Shown here piece by piece: positions 7,976-17,875 of a stretch of 64,000 nucleotides of DNA. Source of the stretch: Spirosoma spitsbergense DSM 19989 (GTDB lineage: Bacteria > Bacteroidota > Bacteroidia > Cytophagales > Spirosomataceae); assembly GCF_000374085.1 (NCBI RefSeq), contig NZ_KB893444.1, forward strand, positions 1 to 64,000, given 5' to 3'. The number at the start of each line of letters is the position of its first letter. The stretch's first letter is position 1. The notes under the pieces were generated by a model, which had not been told where the DNA came from, ran no database searches, and was given only the letters and a program-made list of their open reading frames with translations. Both the position numbers and the translations under genes were made by a program.

Positions 7976-8476
7976 TTATTTGGCCAAAAGTGCAGCCCAG
8001 TTCTGATCGGCTTTTCGCAGAAGAGTCGGTTGATCTTTCTGCCATTTGGGCAGCGTGTTAGTAAACAGCGTATGGTAAAACAAATACAAATGCCCATCGC
8101 GTACCTCAAACGTTTCCGGATCGATGGCCACTTTCTCCCCACTGTCGCCCATGGCGTAGGCACACCAGCCCCCGTAGGCGGGTTCGTAGGCCGCTGGTTT
8201 TTTCAGGAACTGGTCGCGGTTGGCCGCCGAAGCAAACTGGTAGGTCACCCCATTATAAGTTGTGGCAAACTGGCCCGCCCCTTTCACGGCTTTATGGCTG
8301 ACGAAATACGCAACCGGGTCGTATCCCTGAATAGCCACTCCTTTACTCAGGTTATATCCCTGAGTCCGGTTACGTTCCGTTTGAGCTTCGGCCGTTGAGA
8401 AGGTCAGCAGCAGTAGTATGCCTGCCACTATCAACGGCGCGTTCCTGTGAATGTGGCTTGTGACTGTCGTGAACAT
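7976..8476 (-). CDS. YHS-domain exported protein (first copy, operon head)
   Basis: A 166-residue protein with a signal peptide (about 1-32, ending AEAQ) and a YHS domain (QGYDPVAYF, QFASAANRDQFLKKPAAYEPAYGGWCAYAMG). The ATG at 8476 places the signal sequence at the N terminus; an upstream in-frame ATG at 8560 would add 28 residues before it and is less likely. It is the first gene of the twelve-gene minus-strand run, about 135 bp downstream of a sigma-54-like promoter at 8611-8625. It is paralogous to the gene at 6554-7003. Confidence 0.88.
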   Translation of the reverse strand: MFTTVTSHIHRNAPLIVAGILLLLTFSTAEAQTERNRTQGYNLSKGVAIQGYDPVAYFVSHKAVKGAGQFATTYNGVTYQFASAANRDQFLKKPAAYEPAYGGWCAYAMGDSGEKVAIDPETFEVRDGHLYLFYHTLFTNTLPKWQKDQPTLLRKADQNWAALLAK

Positions 8477-8610
8477 GATAGGTAGTACCTTTAGTGCGTT
8501 GATACGTTTCTGTATCAGCGTAGAAGCCAAACAACGTGCCATGCCGGGGGAGCGGGTCAAAAAGCCTTTCTAAGGCCATTCGGGGCGATTTCCCTGATAC
8601 TAACGAGTCG

Positions 8611-8625
8611 GCCCCGCCCGTGCCA
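8611..8625 (-). promoter_or_regulatory. Candidate sigma-54 (-24/-12) promoter
   Basis: Read on the minus strand this is TGGCACG, four bases, then GGGC. The -24 element matches the sigma-54 consensus exactly. The invariant GG and GC dinucleotides have the correct 10-bp spacing; only the two T of the usual TTGC box are G. It points at the YHS operon, with start codon at 8476, and the divergent operon encodes an NtrC-type sigma-54 activator. The family rule is known; use of this site is inference. Confidence 0.6.
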
Positions 8626-8633
8626 ATAGCGAC

Positions 8634-8654
8634 ATTTCAGGATAATCCTGAAAT
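8634..8654. promoter_or_regulatory. Perfect 9-bp-arm palindrome, candidate operator
   Basis: ATTTCAGGA and TCCTGAAAT flank a TAA centre, a perfect inverted repeat. It lies 9 bp upstream of the -24 box of the candidate sigma-54 promoter. Dyads of this size are typical of Fis-type HTH activators, so it could be the binding site of the regulator encoded at 12717-14192, although NtrC enhancers usually lie further upstream. Confidence 0.5.
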
Positions 8655-8802
8655 ATCGGGAGAATAGCCAAAAACCAGTCGGGACAGACGGTAGCCGATT
8701 CGCGGACAAGGCCCCGGAAAGGCCTATTCTGTACAAACCCGGAAAGTGGAATGAGAATTGTTATATAATCTCTGAGTCCTACCCATTCTTAACCAGTCAT
8801 TT

Positions 8803-11800
8803 ATGCAGCGAACAAGGGGTTTATACAGCGTCGTACTGGTCCTGACAATGGCCTTCTCCGTCCGCAGCCAACCGGCGGGCCTGCCATTCATCCAGCACTA
8901 CGACCCCAACACGTACCGCGCCCACCCCGAAAGCCGGGCTATTGTTCAGGACGGCCAGGGTATGCTTTACGTAGGGAACCAGCACGGGTTGCTAACCTTC
9001 GATGGTAGCAACTGGCAACTGACCGGCGTACCGGGTCAGGCCGTTCGTTCGCTGGCCGTCGACTCCACCGACAGGCTCTACATCGGTACAGATACTAATT
9101 TTGGCTACCTCCGGGTAGATGGCCAGGGGAAGCATCGATACATTTCCCTGAGCGACAAACTGCCTTCCGGTCAGTTTACACCGTCGGCTGTTACCTGGAT
9201 AACCTGTTCGGACAGAGGTGTTTATTTTGGCACTGGCAAAGCCGTTTATTATTACCAGCCCGACCGGGCCAACCCATTTAGCCAGTGGAAAACCACGTTG
9301 GGTTTTCAGCATGGCAGTTTCGTACAGAACCGGCTTATTGTACAAACAAAAGATGGGCGCGTTCTACAGGCCAGTGCCGAACCAGACACCCTTACTCCGT
9401 CAACCAGCACACTAACGGCAATGCCCGGTACCGACCGGCTTATCCACGAACGCATAGCGGCTGTGCTGCCCTACCCCAACAACCGACTCCTGTTCGTTAC
9501 CTGCCAGGGTGGCTTGTTTCTCTACAACCCGAAGCAGGCTGCCCTCACTCCTTTTCAAACCCAGGCCGACGGCTGGCTCCACCAGGCACGGGTATTCAGG
9601 GCCATCTACGTCTGGAATGGCATGACGCACCGCTACATGATTGGCAGTGCCAAAGACGGGGTCAGGATTCTGGACGAACAGGGACACGAAATCCAGCGCA
9701 TTACCGAAAGCAACGGCCTGCACCGAAATGCCGTATTAAGCCTGTTTTACGACCGCGAAAAATCACTCTGGGTTGGCACCAGCAGCGGCCTCGACCGCAT
9801 CGAAATAAACCTGCCCGTCAGCCGGTTCGAGAGTAGCTTCAATGTGCGCTCTACGGTACGCGCCATCCGGCGGCACGAAGGCCAACTCTTTATCGGCACC
9901 GGACTGGGGCTATACAGCTGGAGTGAAGGCTCCCGTCAGTTTGCGCCCCTGCCCGGCACCGATGCCTCCTGCTGGTCGTTACTGACCGATGGTCCCGACC
10001 TGTGGGCGGGTGGCACGGGCTATCTCTGGCGGGTACGCCAGAACCGGGTTGTCGAAACGTTTCTTACCGACGACCAGCCGGTTACGGCCCTGTTACGCCC
10101 GGGCCACTACCCTAATCTGCTGCTGGCCACCTCTAGCGGGGGGGTCCGGCTCTATCAGCGTCAGCAAAACCAATGGCGGTACGCCGGTAATCTGGCGGCC
10201 ATTCGTACCGAGTGCCTTTCGCTGGCCGAAGCCAGGGATGGCACCATCTGGATTGGCACTCACCGGGATGGTTTTTACCAGATAAAACCAGTGCAGGCAC
10301 TTAGCACCACCACGCCCGTTCAGCACTTCACCACCGACAGTGGGCTGGGGACAGTAAACTGGAGTTATGTTTTTACCACCTCCCTGGGCCTGCATTTCGC
10401 GGCTGGCGGTCAGTTTTATCGCTTTCAGCCCACCACGAACCGTTTCATTAGCAACCCTACGTTTGGCCCCATTCTGAAAGGGCTTCGGGCGGACGCCCCT
10501 TTTCTGGCCGAAGGCAAGGAACACAGCCTGTGGTTTGCCAATCCGCCGGTGGTGTTCCGACCTGAAACCAGCAACAACTGGAACGCGGACACCCTCAGTC
10601 TGAAACCCATTCGGCAGGGAGGCTACGTGGTATATCCCGAAGCGAATGGACTGGTCTGGCTCGGCAATGACGAAGGGCTGTTCCGCTATGATGGGGAACA
10701 AATGGTGATGCCCCCCAATTACCCAGCCCTGATTCGGGCAGTACGCCTGCTGGCCAACGACTCGCTGGTGTACGCCGGTAGCGATACGTCCCGACAAACG
10801 CGCCTTGTTCTGCCCTATCGGTACCGGGCCGTATCGTTTCAATACGCGGCTACCAGCTACGTGGGCGAAGGCGGTAACGAGTTCCAGGTGCGTCTGGTGG
10901 GTGATGCCCAGATGGCCAGCGATTCCGTCTGGTCCGACTGGGCAGCGGGTCGGTGGAGCCGCGAAACGCAAAAAGACTACACCAACCTCCCCGCCGGTAA
11001 CTATACCTTCTGGGTGCGCGCCCGCGACCCCTACGGCCAGCTCAGCCGCGAAACCCACTTCGCGTTCGAGATTGCCCTGCCCTGGTACCGCGAACCCTGG
11101 GCGTATGTCGTGTATATTTTGCTGGCCGCCGGGCTGATTGCCGCTTTAGTACGTTACTACACCCGCCGGCTTACCCTCGATAAAGTAAAACTGGAAACAC
11201 TGGTGGATGAGCGTACAGCCCAGGTGGTTGAACAAAAAGAAGAGCTGATGGCGCAGTCGGTCCGGTTGCAGATGGCGAAAGAAACGGCCGAATCGGCCAA
11301 CCGCGCCAAAAGTGAATTTCTGGCCAACATGAGTCACGAACTTCGCACACCACTCAATGGCATTTTGGGCTTTGCCCAGATTCTGCAACGGGATACCAAT
11401 TTGAACGGGAGTCAGTTACGGGGTCTTGGGGTTATCCGCAGTAGTGGCGAACACCTGCTCACCCTCATCAACGAAGTGCTGGACATTGCCAAGATTGAAG
11501 CCCAGCGGTTCGAGTTTCAGCGGGCACCCTTTTTACTCCCCGACCTGTTGCAGAAAGTAGCTATTTTCTTCCGGTCACGGGCCGAACAGAAAGGGCTTAC
11601 CTTCCTCTACGAGGCCGAATCAAAACTTCCGCCATCCGTGGTAGGCGATGAAAAACGATTAATGCAGGTACTGAATAACCTGCTGAGTAACGCGGTGAAA
11701 TTTACCGAGCAGGGGCAGGTGACCCTGGCCGTGAGCAGTCAGGAAATAAGACCCGGTACGTTTCGGGTGGTATTCCGGGTGAGCGATACGGGAATCGGTA

Positions 11801-12720
11801 TTCCCCCCGACCGGCAGGCGGAGATTTTCCAGCCTTTTTATCAGGTGCACGGTCAGCGCCAATTCATTGAAGGAACCGGACTGGGACTGGCCATTTCCGA
11901 CAAATTAGTCGGCCTGATGGGGGGCAATCTAAGTGTCGACAGTACACCCGGACAGGGCAGCGTGTTTACCGTAAGCCTGCCACTCACGGCATCCTCGCCG
12001 GGTACGGCTATCCCCGACCAACCTGCCCGCCAGTGCATTACCGGCTACGAGGGCCCACCAAAACGTATTCTGGTGGTTGACGACCACGTCGATAACCGGC
12101 TGGTGGTAACTGCCCTGCTGTCGTCGCTGGGGTTTATCGTCGACGAAGCGGTAGACGGGCAACAGGCACTCGATAAACTACAGGAACAGCCGTTACACCT
12201 GAACGACCGAACGACTCAACCGCCCGACCTGATTTTGATGGACCTGGTGATGCCCACCCTCAGTGGATTTGATGCGCTGCAAACGCTGCGTCAGTGGCCC
12301 GAACTGGCCCACGTAAAAGTAATTGCTTTCTCGGCCAACGTATTCGAGCAAAATCAGCAGCGCAGTCTGCGCGAAGGCTTCGATGATTTTGTGGCCAAGC
12401 CGGTCGATGTCGATAACCTGCTCGATAAAGTAGGGCATCACTTACAGCTAACCTGGCAGTGTCATCAGGAAACGCCACCGGAGCCGAACGCCAATGGTCA
12501 TCAGCACGACCTGCTGCTTCCCCCCGCCGACCTGCTCGAAGGACTGCTTGAGCGGGCCAATCAGAGTGATATTAAGGGTATTCTGGATAAGTTGACTGTC
12601 ATTGAAACGACAGACGCTGCTTACCAGCCTTTTGCCCGGAAAATACGTCACTGGACTGATGAGTTTGATACCCGTTCTATCCGCACCTACCTGACCGAAT
12701 GCCTAACGACTGCCTCATGA
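8803..12720 (+). CDS. Propeller-type hybrid histidine kinase with C-terminal receiver
   Basis: A 1305-residue membrane sensor. Visible in order: a signal peptide (about 1-22); beta-propeller repeats (about 40-660, with many LWVGT/IWIGT blades); a Y_Y_Y domain (about 675-760, ending in [12 protein letters not shown]); one membrane helix (about 770-790); a coiled coil; a HisKA domain with phospho-acceptor His845 in [10 protein letters not shown]; an HATPase domain (SNAVKF, DTGIGIP and GTGLGL boxes); and a receiver with Asp1147 in LILMDLVMP. The last roughly 90 residues are unassigned. It lacks the AraC domain that such propeller sensors often carry, and its stop overlaps the next gene's ATG by 4 bp, so phosphotransfer to that regulator is likely. 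Confidence 0.93.
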   Translation: MQRTRGLYSVVLVLTMAFSVRSQPAGLPFIQHYDPNTYRAHPESRAIVQDGQGMLYVGNQHGLLTFDGSNWQLTGVPGQAVRSLAVDSTDRLYIGTDTNFGYLRVDGQGKHRYISLSDKLPSGQFTPSAVTWITCSDRGVYFGTGKAVYYYQPDRANPFSQWKTTLGFQHGSFVQNRLIVQTKDGRVLQASAEPDTLTPSTSTLTAMPGTDRLIHERIAAVLPYPNNRLLFVTCQGGLFLYNPKQAALTPFQTQADGWLHQARVFRAIYVWNGMTHRYMIGSAKDGVRILDEQGHEIQRITESNGLHRNAVLSLFYDREKSLWVGTSSGLDRIEINLPVSRFESSFNVRSTVRAIRRHEGQLFIGTGLGLYSWSEGSRQFAPLPGTDASCWSLLTDGPDLWAGGTGYLWRVRQNRVVETFLTDDQPVTALLRPGHYPNLLLATSSGGVRLYQRQQNQWRYAGNLAAIRTECLSLAEARDGTIWIGTHRDGFYQIKPVQALSTTTPVQHFTTDSGLGTVNWSYVFTTSLGLHFAAGGQFYRFQPTTNRFISNPTFGPILKGLRADAPFLAEGKEHSLWFANPPVVFRPETSNNWNADTLSLKPIRQGGYVVYPEANGLVWLGNDEGLFRYDGEQMVMPPNYPALIRAVRLLANDSLVYAGSDTSRQTRLVLPYRYRAVSFQYAATSYVGEGGNEFQVRLVGDAQMASDSVWSDWAAGRWSRETQKDYTNLPAGNYTFWVRARDPYGQLSRETHFAFEIALPWYREPWAYVVYILLAAGLIAALVRYYTRRLTLDKVKLETLVDERTAQVVEQKEELMAQSVRLQMAKETAESANRAKSEFLANMSHELRTPLNGILGFAQILQRDTNLNGSQLRGLGVIRSSGEHLLTLINEVLDIAKIEAQRFEFQRAPFLLPDLLQKVAIFFRSRAEQKGLTFLYEAESKLPPSVVGDEKRLMQVLNNLLSNAVKFTEQGQVTLAVSSQEIRPGTFRVVFRVSDTGIGIPPDRQAEIFQPFYQVHGQRQFIEGTGLGLAISDKLVGLMGGNLSVDSTPGQGSVFTVSLPLTASSPGTAIPDQPARQCITGYEGPPKRILVVDDHVDNRLVVTALLSSLGFIVDEAVDGQQALDKLQEQPLHLNDRTTQPPDLILMDLVMPTLSGFDALQTLRQWPELAHVKVIAFSANVFEQNQQRSLREGFDDFVAKPVDVDNLLDKVGHHLQLTWQCHQETPPEPNANGHQHDLLLPPADLLEGLLERANQSDIKGILDKLTVIETTDAAYQPFARKIRHWTDEFDTRSIRTYLTECLTTAS

Positions 12721-14192
12721 CAACAACGGCTGCCAGTATTTTAGTCGTGGACGACACGCCCCACAACATCAGTATTTTATTCGACGCCCTCAGCCATTAC
12801 GGCTACCAGGTACTGACCGAACGCGATGGGAAAAGTGCCATCGAACAGATACGCTACGCCCGACCCGACCTCATTTTGCTGGATGTGATGATGCCCGGCA
12901 TGGATGGTTTCGAGACGTGCCGACGCTTGAAAAGTGACCCGGATACCGCCGATATCCCCGTCATCTTTATGACGGCCATGACCGAAACCATCGATAAAGT
13001 CAACGGCTTCAACATGGGGGCGGTCGATTATATCACCAAACCGTTCCAACTGCCCGAAATGATGGCCCGCGTACAAACGCACCTCACCCTCAGGCAGTTA
13101 CAGCGCGAACTGGAGCAGACCAACGCCCAACTGGAGGAGCGCGTGGCGGAGCGAACCCAGGCATTGACCACGGCCCTGGCCCAACTCGATGCCTCGAAGA
13201 ATCAGCTACAGGCCGAAAACACTTACCTGCGCGACGAGATTAAGGAAACGGGCGGTTTTGGCGAGATTGTTACGCAGAGTCCTGCCTTTACGCCCATACT
13301 CCGAAAAGTGGAACAGGTGGCCCCTACGCCCACCACGGTGCTGATTCTGGGCGAATCCGGCACGGGTAAAGAACTCCTGGCGCGGGCCATCCATCAGCAC
13401 AGCCCGCGTAAAAACCAGCCCATGATTAAGGTAAACTGCGCGGCCCTGCCCCCTAATCTGTTTGAAAGCGAACTGTTTGGCCACGAGAAAGGCTCGTTTA
13501 CCGGGGCCGTGAATCAGAAAATCGGCCGCTTCGAACTGGCCAACAAAGGCACTATTTTTCTGGACGAGATCGGGGAGATGCCCCTCGACTTGCAGGTTAA
13601 GTTGCTGCGCGTGTTGCAGGAGGGTGAGTTTGAACGCGTGGGAGGCACCAAAACCATCAACGTGCAGGTACGGGTCATTGCGGCCACCAACCGCGACCTC
13701 GAAACCGAAGTGCAGGCCGGGAACTTCCGGGCTGATTTATATTATCGACTCAACGTTTTCCCCATCCGAAGCCTGCCCCTGCGCGACCGTAAAGATGACA
13801 TTCCGGTGCTGGTTCGCCATTTTTGCGACAAACACGGTCCGGCCATGAACCGGCGTATCGAACAGATTCCTACATCGGTTATCAACACGCTGATGGCCTA
13901 CAACTGGCCCGGTAATGTCCGGGAGCTGGAAAACATTGTGGAACGGGCGTTGATTGGTTCGCCCGGTCGTCAGCTTGAACTGGGCGACTCACCCGGCCTC
14001 GACCGAAACAGTGCCCTGGCCCGGTCGGTGTCGCCCCGCACCCTGGAAGAGTGCGAACGGGAACATATTATCTCGGTGCTGGAACAGACCAAATGGAAAG
14101 TCAGTGGCGAAAACGGAGCCGCCCGGATTCTGGACATTATCCCGACTACGCTCGAATCGAAGATGAAGAAGCTGGGCATCGTGCGGCCGTAG
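12717..14192 (+). CDS. NtrC-family sigma-54-dependent response regulator
   Basis: A 491-residue three-domain activator: a receiver with phospho-acceptor Asp56 ([13 protein letters not shown]), a coiled-coil linker (about 125-165), an AAA+ domain with Walker A GESGTGKE at 212-219 and the sigma-54 contact loop GSFTGA at 259-264 (a Ser variant of GAFTGA), then a Fis-type helix-turn-helix at the C terminus. The start at 12717 gives an ATGA overlap with the kinase; an in-frame ATG at 12699 is less likely. It should open sigma-54 promoters, most plausibly the one at 8611-8625. Confidence 0.93.
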   Translation: MTTTAASILVVDDTPHNISILFDALSHYGYQVLTERDGKSAIEQIRYARPDLILLDVMMPGMDGFETCRRLKSDPDTADIPVIFMTAMTETIDKVNGFNMGAVDYITKPFQLPEMMARVQTHLTLRQLQRELEQTNAQLEERVAERTQALTTALAQLDASKNQLQAENTYLRDEIKETGGFGEIVTQSPAFTPILRKVEQVAPTPTTVLILGESGTGKELLARAIHQHSPRKNQPMIKVNCAALPPNLFESELFGHEKGSFTGAVNQKIGRFELANKGTIFLDEIGEMPLDLQVKLLRVLQEGEFERVGGTKTINVQVRVIAATNRDLETEVQAGNFRADLYYRLNVFPIRSLPLRDRKDDIPVLVRHFCDKHGPAMNRRIEQIPTSVINTLMAYNWPGNVRELENIVERALIGSPGRQLELGDSPGLDRNSALARSVSPRTLEECEREHIISVLEQTKWKVSGENGAARILDIIPTTLESKMKKLGIVRP

Positions 14193-14376
14193 GAAGGGCG
14201 TTTGATCGCTGCCACGCCTAACCAGACTGTTGGTCCGAACTCCCGAAATATCGTCAATGTCAGGTAGGTAGAAAAAGACACTATACTCACAATAGATTAA
14301 CAGTCAGCAGGTTTACAATAAAATAAAACAGGTACACGCTTTGCCTGTATGTTGAACAAACACAACGTATTTACTC

Positions 14377-15159
14377 ATGTGTACGGTCACCTACCTGCCT
14401 TTGTCGCACGGCGGCTTCCTGCTCACGTCGAGCCGGGATGAACAGACCGCCCGCCCGGCGGCCCTGTTTCCCACAGTTCGTACACGGGCTAAACAGACGG
14501 TTTACTTTCCGCAGGACCCGCAAAGCACCGGCACCTGGATAGCAGCTTCGTCTCAGTTGACCGTTTGCCTGCTCAACGGGGCCTTTCGGGCGCATACGCC
14601 CCAGCCCCCCTACCGGCACAGCCGAGGTTTGGTAGCCCTATCCGTCTTTGATTACCCCTCCACGGCCGACTGGCTGGCCGGCTACAACTTCGCTAACCTG
14701 GAACCGTTCACCCTGGTTATCGTGCCATCGAAACAAGCTATCCGGTCACCCGGTAAGGCCAGCGCACATCCGGTAGAAAAATGCCGGGAAATCCGCTGGG
14801 ATGGTCAGTTGACGCACAGCCGGATACTCGACCCGCAGATGCCCGCCATCTGGTCGTCGGCTACGCTTTACGATAATGCAGTAGCGGCCCGGCGGCAGCA
14901 GTGGTTCAGCGACTGGCTGTGGCAGCAACTACCCGGCGGGTTTACCCGGCAGGCTATCCGGGATTTTCACAAACAGGCCGGAGCGGGCGATACCAAAAAC
15001 GCGGTGCGCATGAGCCGGCCCAACGGGCTGCAAACGGTGAGCCTGACAACGATTCAGCATGACGGCACGCAGGCCAGTATGTGTTACGAAGACTTCCTGA
15101 CGAACACGGTACGCCACCAACCACTCACTCCTGCCTATGAACACGACCTTGCTCTCTAA
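14377..15159 (+). CDS. NRDE (TANGO2) family protein
   Basis: A 260-residue protein beginning MCTVTYLP, with Cys2 in the position of an N-terminal nucleophile, and an SSRDEQTARPA segment that is the local form of the NRDE motif. The biochemical role of the family is unsettled; eukaryotic TANGO2 has been linked to heme and lipid handling. It heads a four-gene plus-strand run (ATP-grasp, LysE, hydrolase). Its end overlaps the next gene by 23 bp. The 184-bp upstream gap is AT-rich near the start codon. Confidence 0.8.
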   Translation: MCTVTYLPLSHGGFLLTSSRDEQTARPAALFPTVRTRAKQTVYFPQDPQSTGTWIAASSQLTVCLLNGAFRAHTPQPPYRHSRGLVALSVFDYPSTADWLAGYNFANLEPFTLVIVPSKQAIRSPGKASAHPVEKCREIRWDGQLTHSRILDPQMPAIWSSATLYDNAVAARRQQWFSDWLWQQLPGGFTRQAIRDFHKQAGAGDTKNAVRMSRPNGLQTVSLTTIQHDGTQASMCYEDFLTNTVRHQPLTPAYEHDLAL

Positions 15160-16309
15160 CCAGACCGACGAGTCGGTCAGCCCGCTGAACAGGAACCGGG
15201 TTACCCAACCAGCCACGAACCCCTTATCCACCCCTACCGGCTGGAAACGGCGGATCGAACCGGCCCGCCAATGGCTCACCCGCTTCCTGATTCGGTTGCG
15301 GCACTGGGAATACTGGCCGTTCGAGGTGGTATACGTCCCCGTTTTTGCGTACTACCTCTACCTGGCGGCCAAAGCCCGGTCGCTGTTTTTTTTCTCGGCG
15401 TCCAACCCCGCTATCGAGAGTGGTGGCCTGCTGGGCGAATCGAAAATAGCCATCATGGACATGATTGATGACCACTTCAAACCCAAAACCTTATTTTTTG
15501 GCGAACCCGTTTCGACCGATGAAGTCATCAACCGAATGCTGCTGACGGGGTTCTGGTTTCCCATTATTGCCAAACCCAACCAGGGTGAACGCGGCTGGCG
15601 GGTAGAAAAACTAACGTCCGAAGCCGAACTGACCCATTACCTGCTCGACAATCATATGGAACTGATTGTGCAGGAATACGTGGATGAACCCATCGAACTG
15701 GGGGTATTTTACCACCGGATGCCGGGGCAGCAAACCGGCACGATCTCGTCGGTGGTCCAGAAAGAATTTTTATCGGTCATGGGCGATGGTCAGTCGAGTC
15801 TACGGGCGTTGATTCAGCAGAATGACCGTGCCCTGCTACAACTACCCGTCTTAACCAAACGCTACGGCAGCCAACTGAATGAAGTACCGGCACGGGGCGT
15901 TGTTCGTCAACTGATGCCCATCGGGAACCACTGCCGGGGCACGAAATTTATAAACGCCAATTACCTGATCACGCCCGAACTGGTGGCGGTGTTCGACCGG
16001 ATAAGCCTGCCCATCGAAGGCTTTTACTACGGGCGTTATGACCTCCGGTGCCATTCGGTGAGCGACCTGTACCGGGGAGAAACAATTCGCATCATGGAAC
16101 TGAACGGGGCGGGTGCTGAACCGGCGCACATCTACCAGCCCGGCTTTTCTCTTTGGGAGGGCTGGCGCACGTTACTCCGGCACTGGTATATCCTGTACAC
16201 CATCAGCCGGGAAAACCATCGGCGGGGGGTACCCTACATGACCATGCAGCAGGCCTGGTCTATCGGGTTGCGCATCCAGTCCTACAAAAAAACGGAATCC
16301 GGCCAATGA
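15137..16309 (+). CDS. ATP-grasp family ligase, substrate unknown
   Basis: A 390-residue protein resembling the D-Ala-D-Ala-ligase-like ATP-grasp group. Visible landmarks are a PIIAKPNQGERGWRV nucleotide-binding segment around 145-160, an acidic VQEYVDEPIELGVFY strand, and a late RIMELNGAGAEPAHIY metal-binding stretch. A positively charged N-terminal region with a short hydrophobic segment (FEVVYVPVFAYYLYLA) could associate with the membrane. It is translationally coupled on both sides: 23-bp overlap upstream and ATGA overlap with the LysE gene. Whether it makes a peptide bond is not shown by the sequence. Confidence 0.72.
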   Translation: MNTTLLSNQTDESVSPLNRNRVTQPATNPLSTPTGWKRRIEPARQWLTRFLIRLRHWEYWPFEVVYVPVFAYYLYLAAKARSLFFFSASNPAIESGGLLGESKIAIMDMIDDHFKPKTLFFGEPVSTDEVINRMLLTGFWFPIIAKPNQGERGWRVEKLTSEAELTHYLLDNHMELIVQEYVDEPIELGVFYHRMPGQQTGTISSVVQKEFLSVMGDGQSSLRALIQQNDRALLQLPVLTKRYGSQLNEVPARGVVRQLMPIGNHCRGTKFINANYLITPELVAVFDRISLPIEGFYYGRYDLRCHSVSDLYRGETIRIMELNGAGAEPAHIYQPGFSLWEGWRTLLRHWYILYTISRENHRRGVPYMTMQQAWSIGLRIQSYKKTESGQ

Positions 16310-16929
16310 GCTATATAATCAGCACCTTTCTGGCCGGTTTGCTCGTCAGTTTTCTGGGCACCCTCCCACCGGGCGTACTCAACGTGACCGTTACGCGGAT
16401 TACCCTGCAACAGGGACGCAAAGCCGCTTTCTGGTTCGTGCTGGCCTGTGGTCTGGTGGAGTGGGGCTATAGCTACCTGGCCGTGCGGCTGACGCAACTG
16501 GTTGTAGAAAACGGGGTTATCCGGTACCTGACCGATGGGCTGACGGCGGTGGTCTTGCTAATCATGGGCATCTACTACCTCCGTAAACCCGCTGCCCAGC
16601 CGGTGGCCAGTCAATCTGATGCGACTCCGTTTCGGCTTGGTGTCGGGCTGAGTCTGCTCAATCTGGCCGCCTTTCCCTTCTGGACTATTTATACGACCTT
16701 ACTCATCCAGAAAGGGTGGGTTAGCCTGATGCACACGCCCGACCTGTTTATCTACGTAACGGGTATTGCCCTGGGTACGCTGGCCGGCTTATGGGTGTTT
16801 GTCTGGCTGAGTGGCCGTATCCGGTTGCTACTGACCAGCTACACCCACCGAATCGACCAGCTTACCGGTTTATTACTGGTCGGTTTATCCGTTGTTCAGA
16901 GTGTCATCTGGCTGGCCTATCCACTGTGA
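16306..16929 (+). CDS. LysE-family membrane exporter
   Basis: A 207-residue inner-membrane protein of the LysE/RhtB translocator type, with six hydrophobic segments and the N-terminal signature GLLVSFLGTLPPGVLNVTVT. The start at 16306 overlaps the upstream stop by ATGA and replaces a longer in-frame start at 16153 that lies inside the ligase gene. Family members export amino acids or related small molecules. Coupling to an ATP-grasp ligase gene hints that the ligase product is exported, which is inference. Confidence 0.82.
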   Translation: MSYIISTFLAGLLVSFLGTLPPGVLNVTVTRITLQQGRKAAFWFVLACGLVEWGYSYLAVRLTQLVVENGVIRYLTDGLTAVVLLIMGIYYLRKPAAQPVASQSDATPFRLGVGLSLLNLAAFPFWTIYTTLLIQKGWVSLMHTPDLFIYVTGIALGTLAGLWVFVWLSGRIRLLLTSYTHRIDQLTGLLLVGLSVVQSVIWLAYPL

Positions 16930-16943
16930 AGCAACGCAACGGG

Positions 16944-17798
16944 ATGAAAAGACGCCCCTACCTAATCACGGGAGTACTGATGGGAACGTTACTGCTGCTG
17001 GCCCAGGGTTGTATGCGCTTCAGAACGAGCGACCAGGAAGCTGTAGCTGATTTCGCGATGGGGGGGCTGACGCTTATCCCCCACAGGCTGGCCATTGGCC
17101 ATCGAACCATGCACTATATGGCCATTGGAGCACCCGATCAGCCCACACTGGTTTTTGTACATGGGTCACCCGGAAGCTGGGATGCGTTCAGTACCTACCT
17201 GAAAGACAGTTTATTACGGGAACGTTATCGAATGGTCAGCCTGGATCGGCCGGGGTTTGGTTATAGTGACTTTGGCGACGCGGTCGGCATTCAGCAACAG
17301 TCTGAGTTGATCAGTCCAGTACTACAGCAACTGAATAATGGCCAACCCATGTACCTGATTGGGCACAGCCTGGGTGGACCGATGGTGATCAAACTGGCCG
17401 CCGACAATCCCGATTTGCCCATACGCGGACTGGTTATACTGGCGGGGTCTGTTTCTCCCTCCGACGAGCCGCCCGAACGGTGGCGGTACGTACTCGACGT
17501 ACCACTCCTTCGACTCCTGTTGCCGGGTGCCATGCGTCCCAGCAATCACGAACTGACACTGTTCAAGCAGGATGTTATTACCCTGCAACCGGCTTTTGCC
17601 CGCGTCACCTGCCCCGTTTTTATCCTGCACGGTGATAAAGACCCCCTGGTGCCACCGCCCAATGCGCTATATGCCCGGAGAATGCTGGTCAATTCAACCC
17701 ACGTTGAGCTGATCTGGCTGAAAGGAGCCAACCACTTTATTCCCTGGACGCGCTACAACTACATTCGGGCGGTGTTACTCCGGCTGGACAAACCATAA
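16944..17798 (+). CDS. Alpha/beta hydrolase lipoprotein
   Basis: A 284-residue predicted lipoprotein (leader with LLLLAQGC lipobox) carrying an alpha/beta hydrolase fold: oxyanion segment VHGSPGSWDAF, nucleophile elbow GHSLGGPM (Ser), late acidic HGDKDPLVPP and His in KGANHFIPW. The usual triad is complete. The ATG at 16944 gives a clean leader; a GTG at 16926 in the same frame would create a GTGA overlap with the LysE gene and is a real alternative. The substrate is unknown. Confidence 0.82.
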   Translation: MKRRPYLITGVLMGTLLLLAQGCMRFRTSDQEAVADFAMGGLTLIPHRLAIGHRTMHYMAIGAPDQPTLVFVHGSPGSWDAFSTYLKDSLLRERYRMVSLDRPGFGYSDFGDAVGIQQQSELISPVLQQLNNGQPMYLIGHSLGGPMVIKLAADNPDLPIRGLVILAGSVSPSDEPPERWRYVLDVPLLRLLLPGAMRPSNHELTLFKQDVITLQPAFARVTCPVFILHGDKDPLVPPPNALYARRMLVNSTHVELIWLKGANHFIPWTRYNYIRAVLLRLDKP

Positions 17799-17831
17799 CC
17801 AGCTACCCGCCATACCGGGAGTACAGGCCCA

Positions 17832-17858
17832 CTTTTTCGATCAAAACCCATATCTTTG
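17832..17858 (+). promoter_or_regulatory. Bacteroidota-type promoter for DUF4254-GT9
   Basis: TATCTTTG at 17851-17858 matches the TAnnTTTG -7 box of Bacteroidota primary promoters. A T-rich TTTTT lies at the distance expected of a -33 box (around 17832). The ATG of the DUF4254 gene is 18 bp downstream of the -7 box. Confidence 0.55.
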
Positions 17859-17875
17859 CGGCTGATTAACGACTC

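Larger units (their letters stand above)
8477..8802. other. Divergent control region between the envelope cluster and its two-component system
   Basis: This 326-bp gap has no gene of its own beyond a doubtful 5' extension of the YHS frame. It holds a sigma-54-like promoter facing left at 8611-8625, a perfect palindrome at 8634-8654, a partly palindromic GC-rich stretch near 8710-8725 (GGCC...GGCC), and an AT-rich TTATATAAT stretch near 8760 upstream of the sensor kinase ATG at 8803. Confidence 0.6.

Noticed and set aside
7963-8163. 67-residue extension of the DinB-like protein
   Set aside because: It overlaps the YHS coding region in another frame and lacks DinB similarity.
8477-8560. 28-residue N-terminal extension of the first YHS protein
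   Set aside because: It would place the signal peptide internally; the ATG at 8476 begins a standard leader.
9225-9250. TGGCACTGGC considered as a second sigma-54 site
   Set aside because: It lies inside the kinase coding region and lacks the GC at the -12 spacing.
10093-11058. Minus-strand open frame of 321 codons inside the hybrid kinase
   Set aside because: Antisense to the propeller region, which has clear repeated blade motifs; the antisense protein has none.
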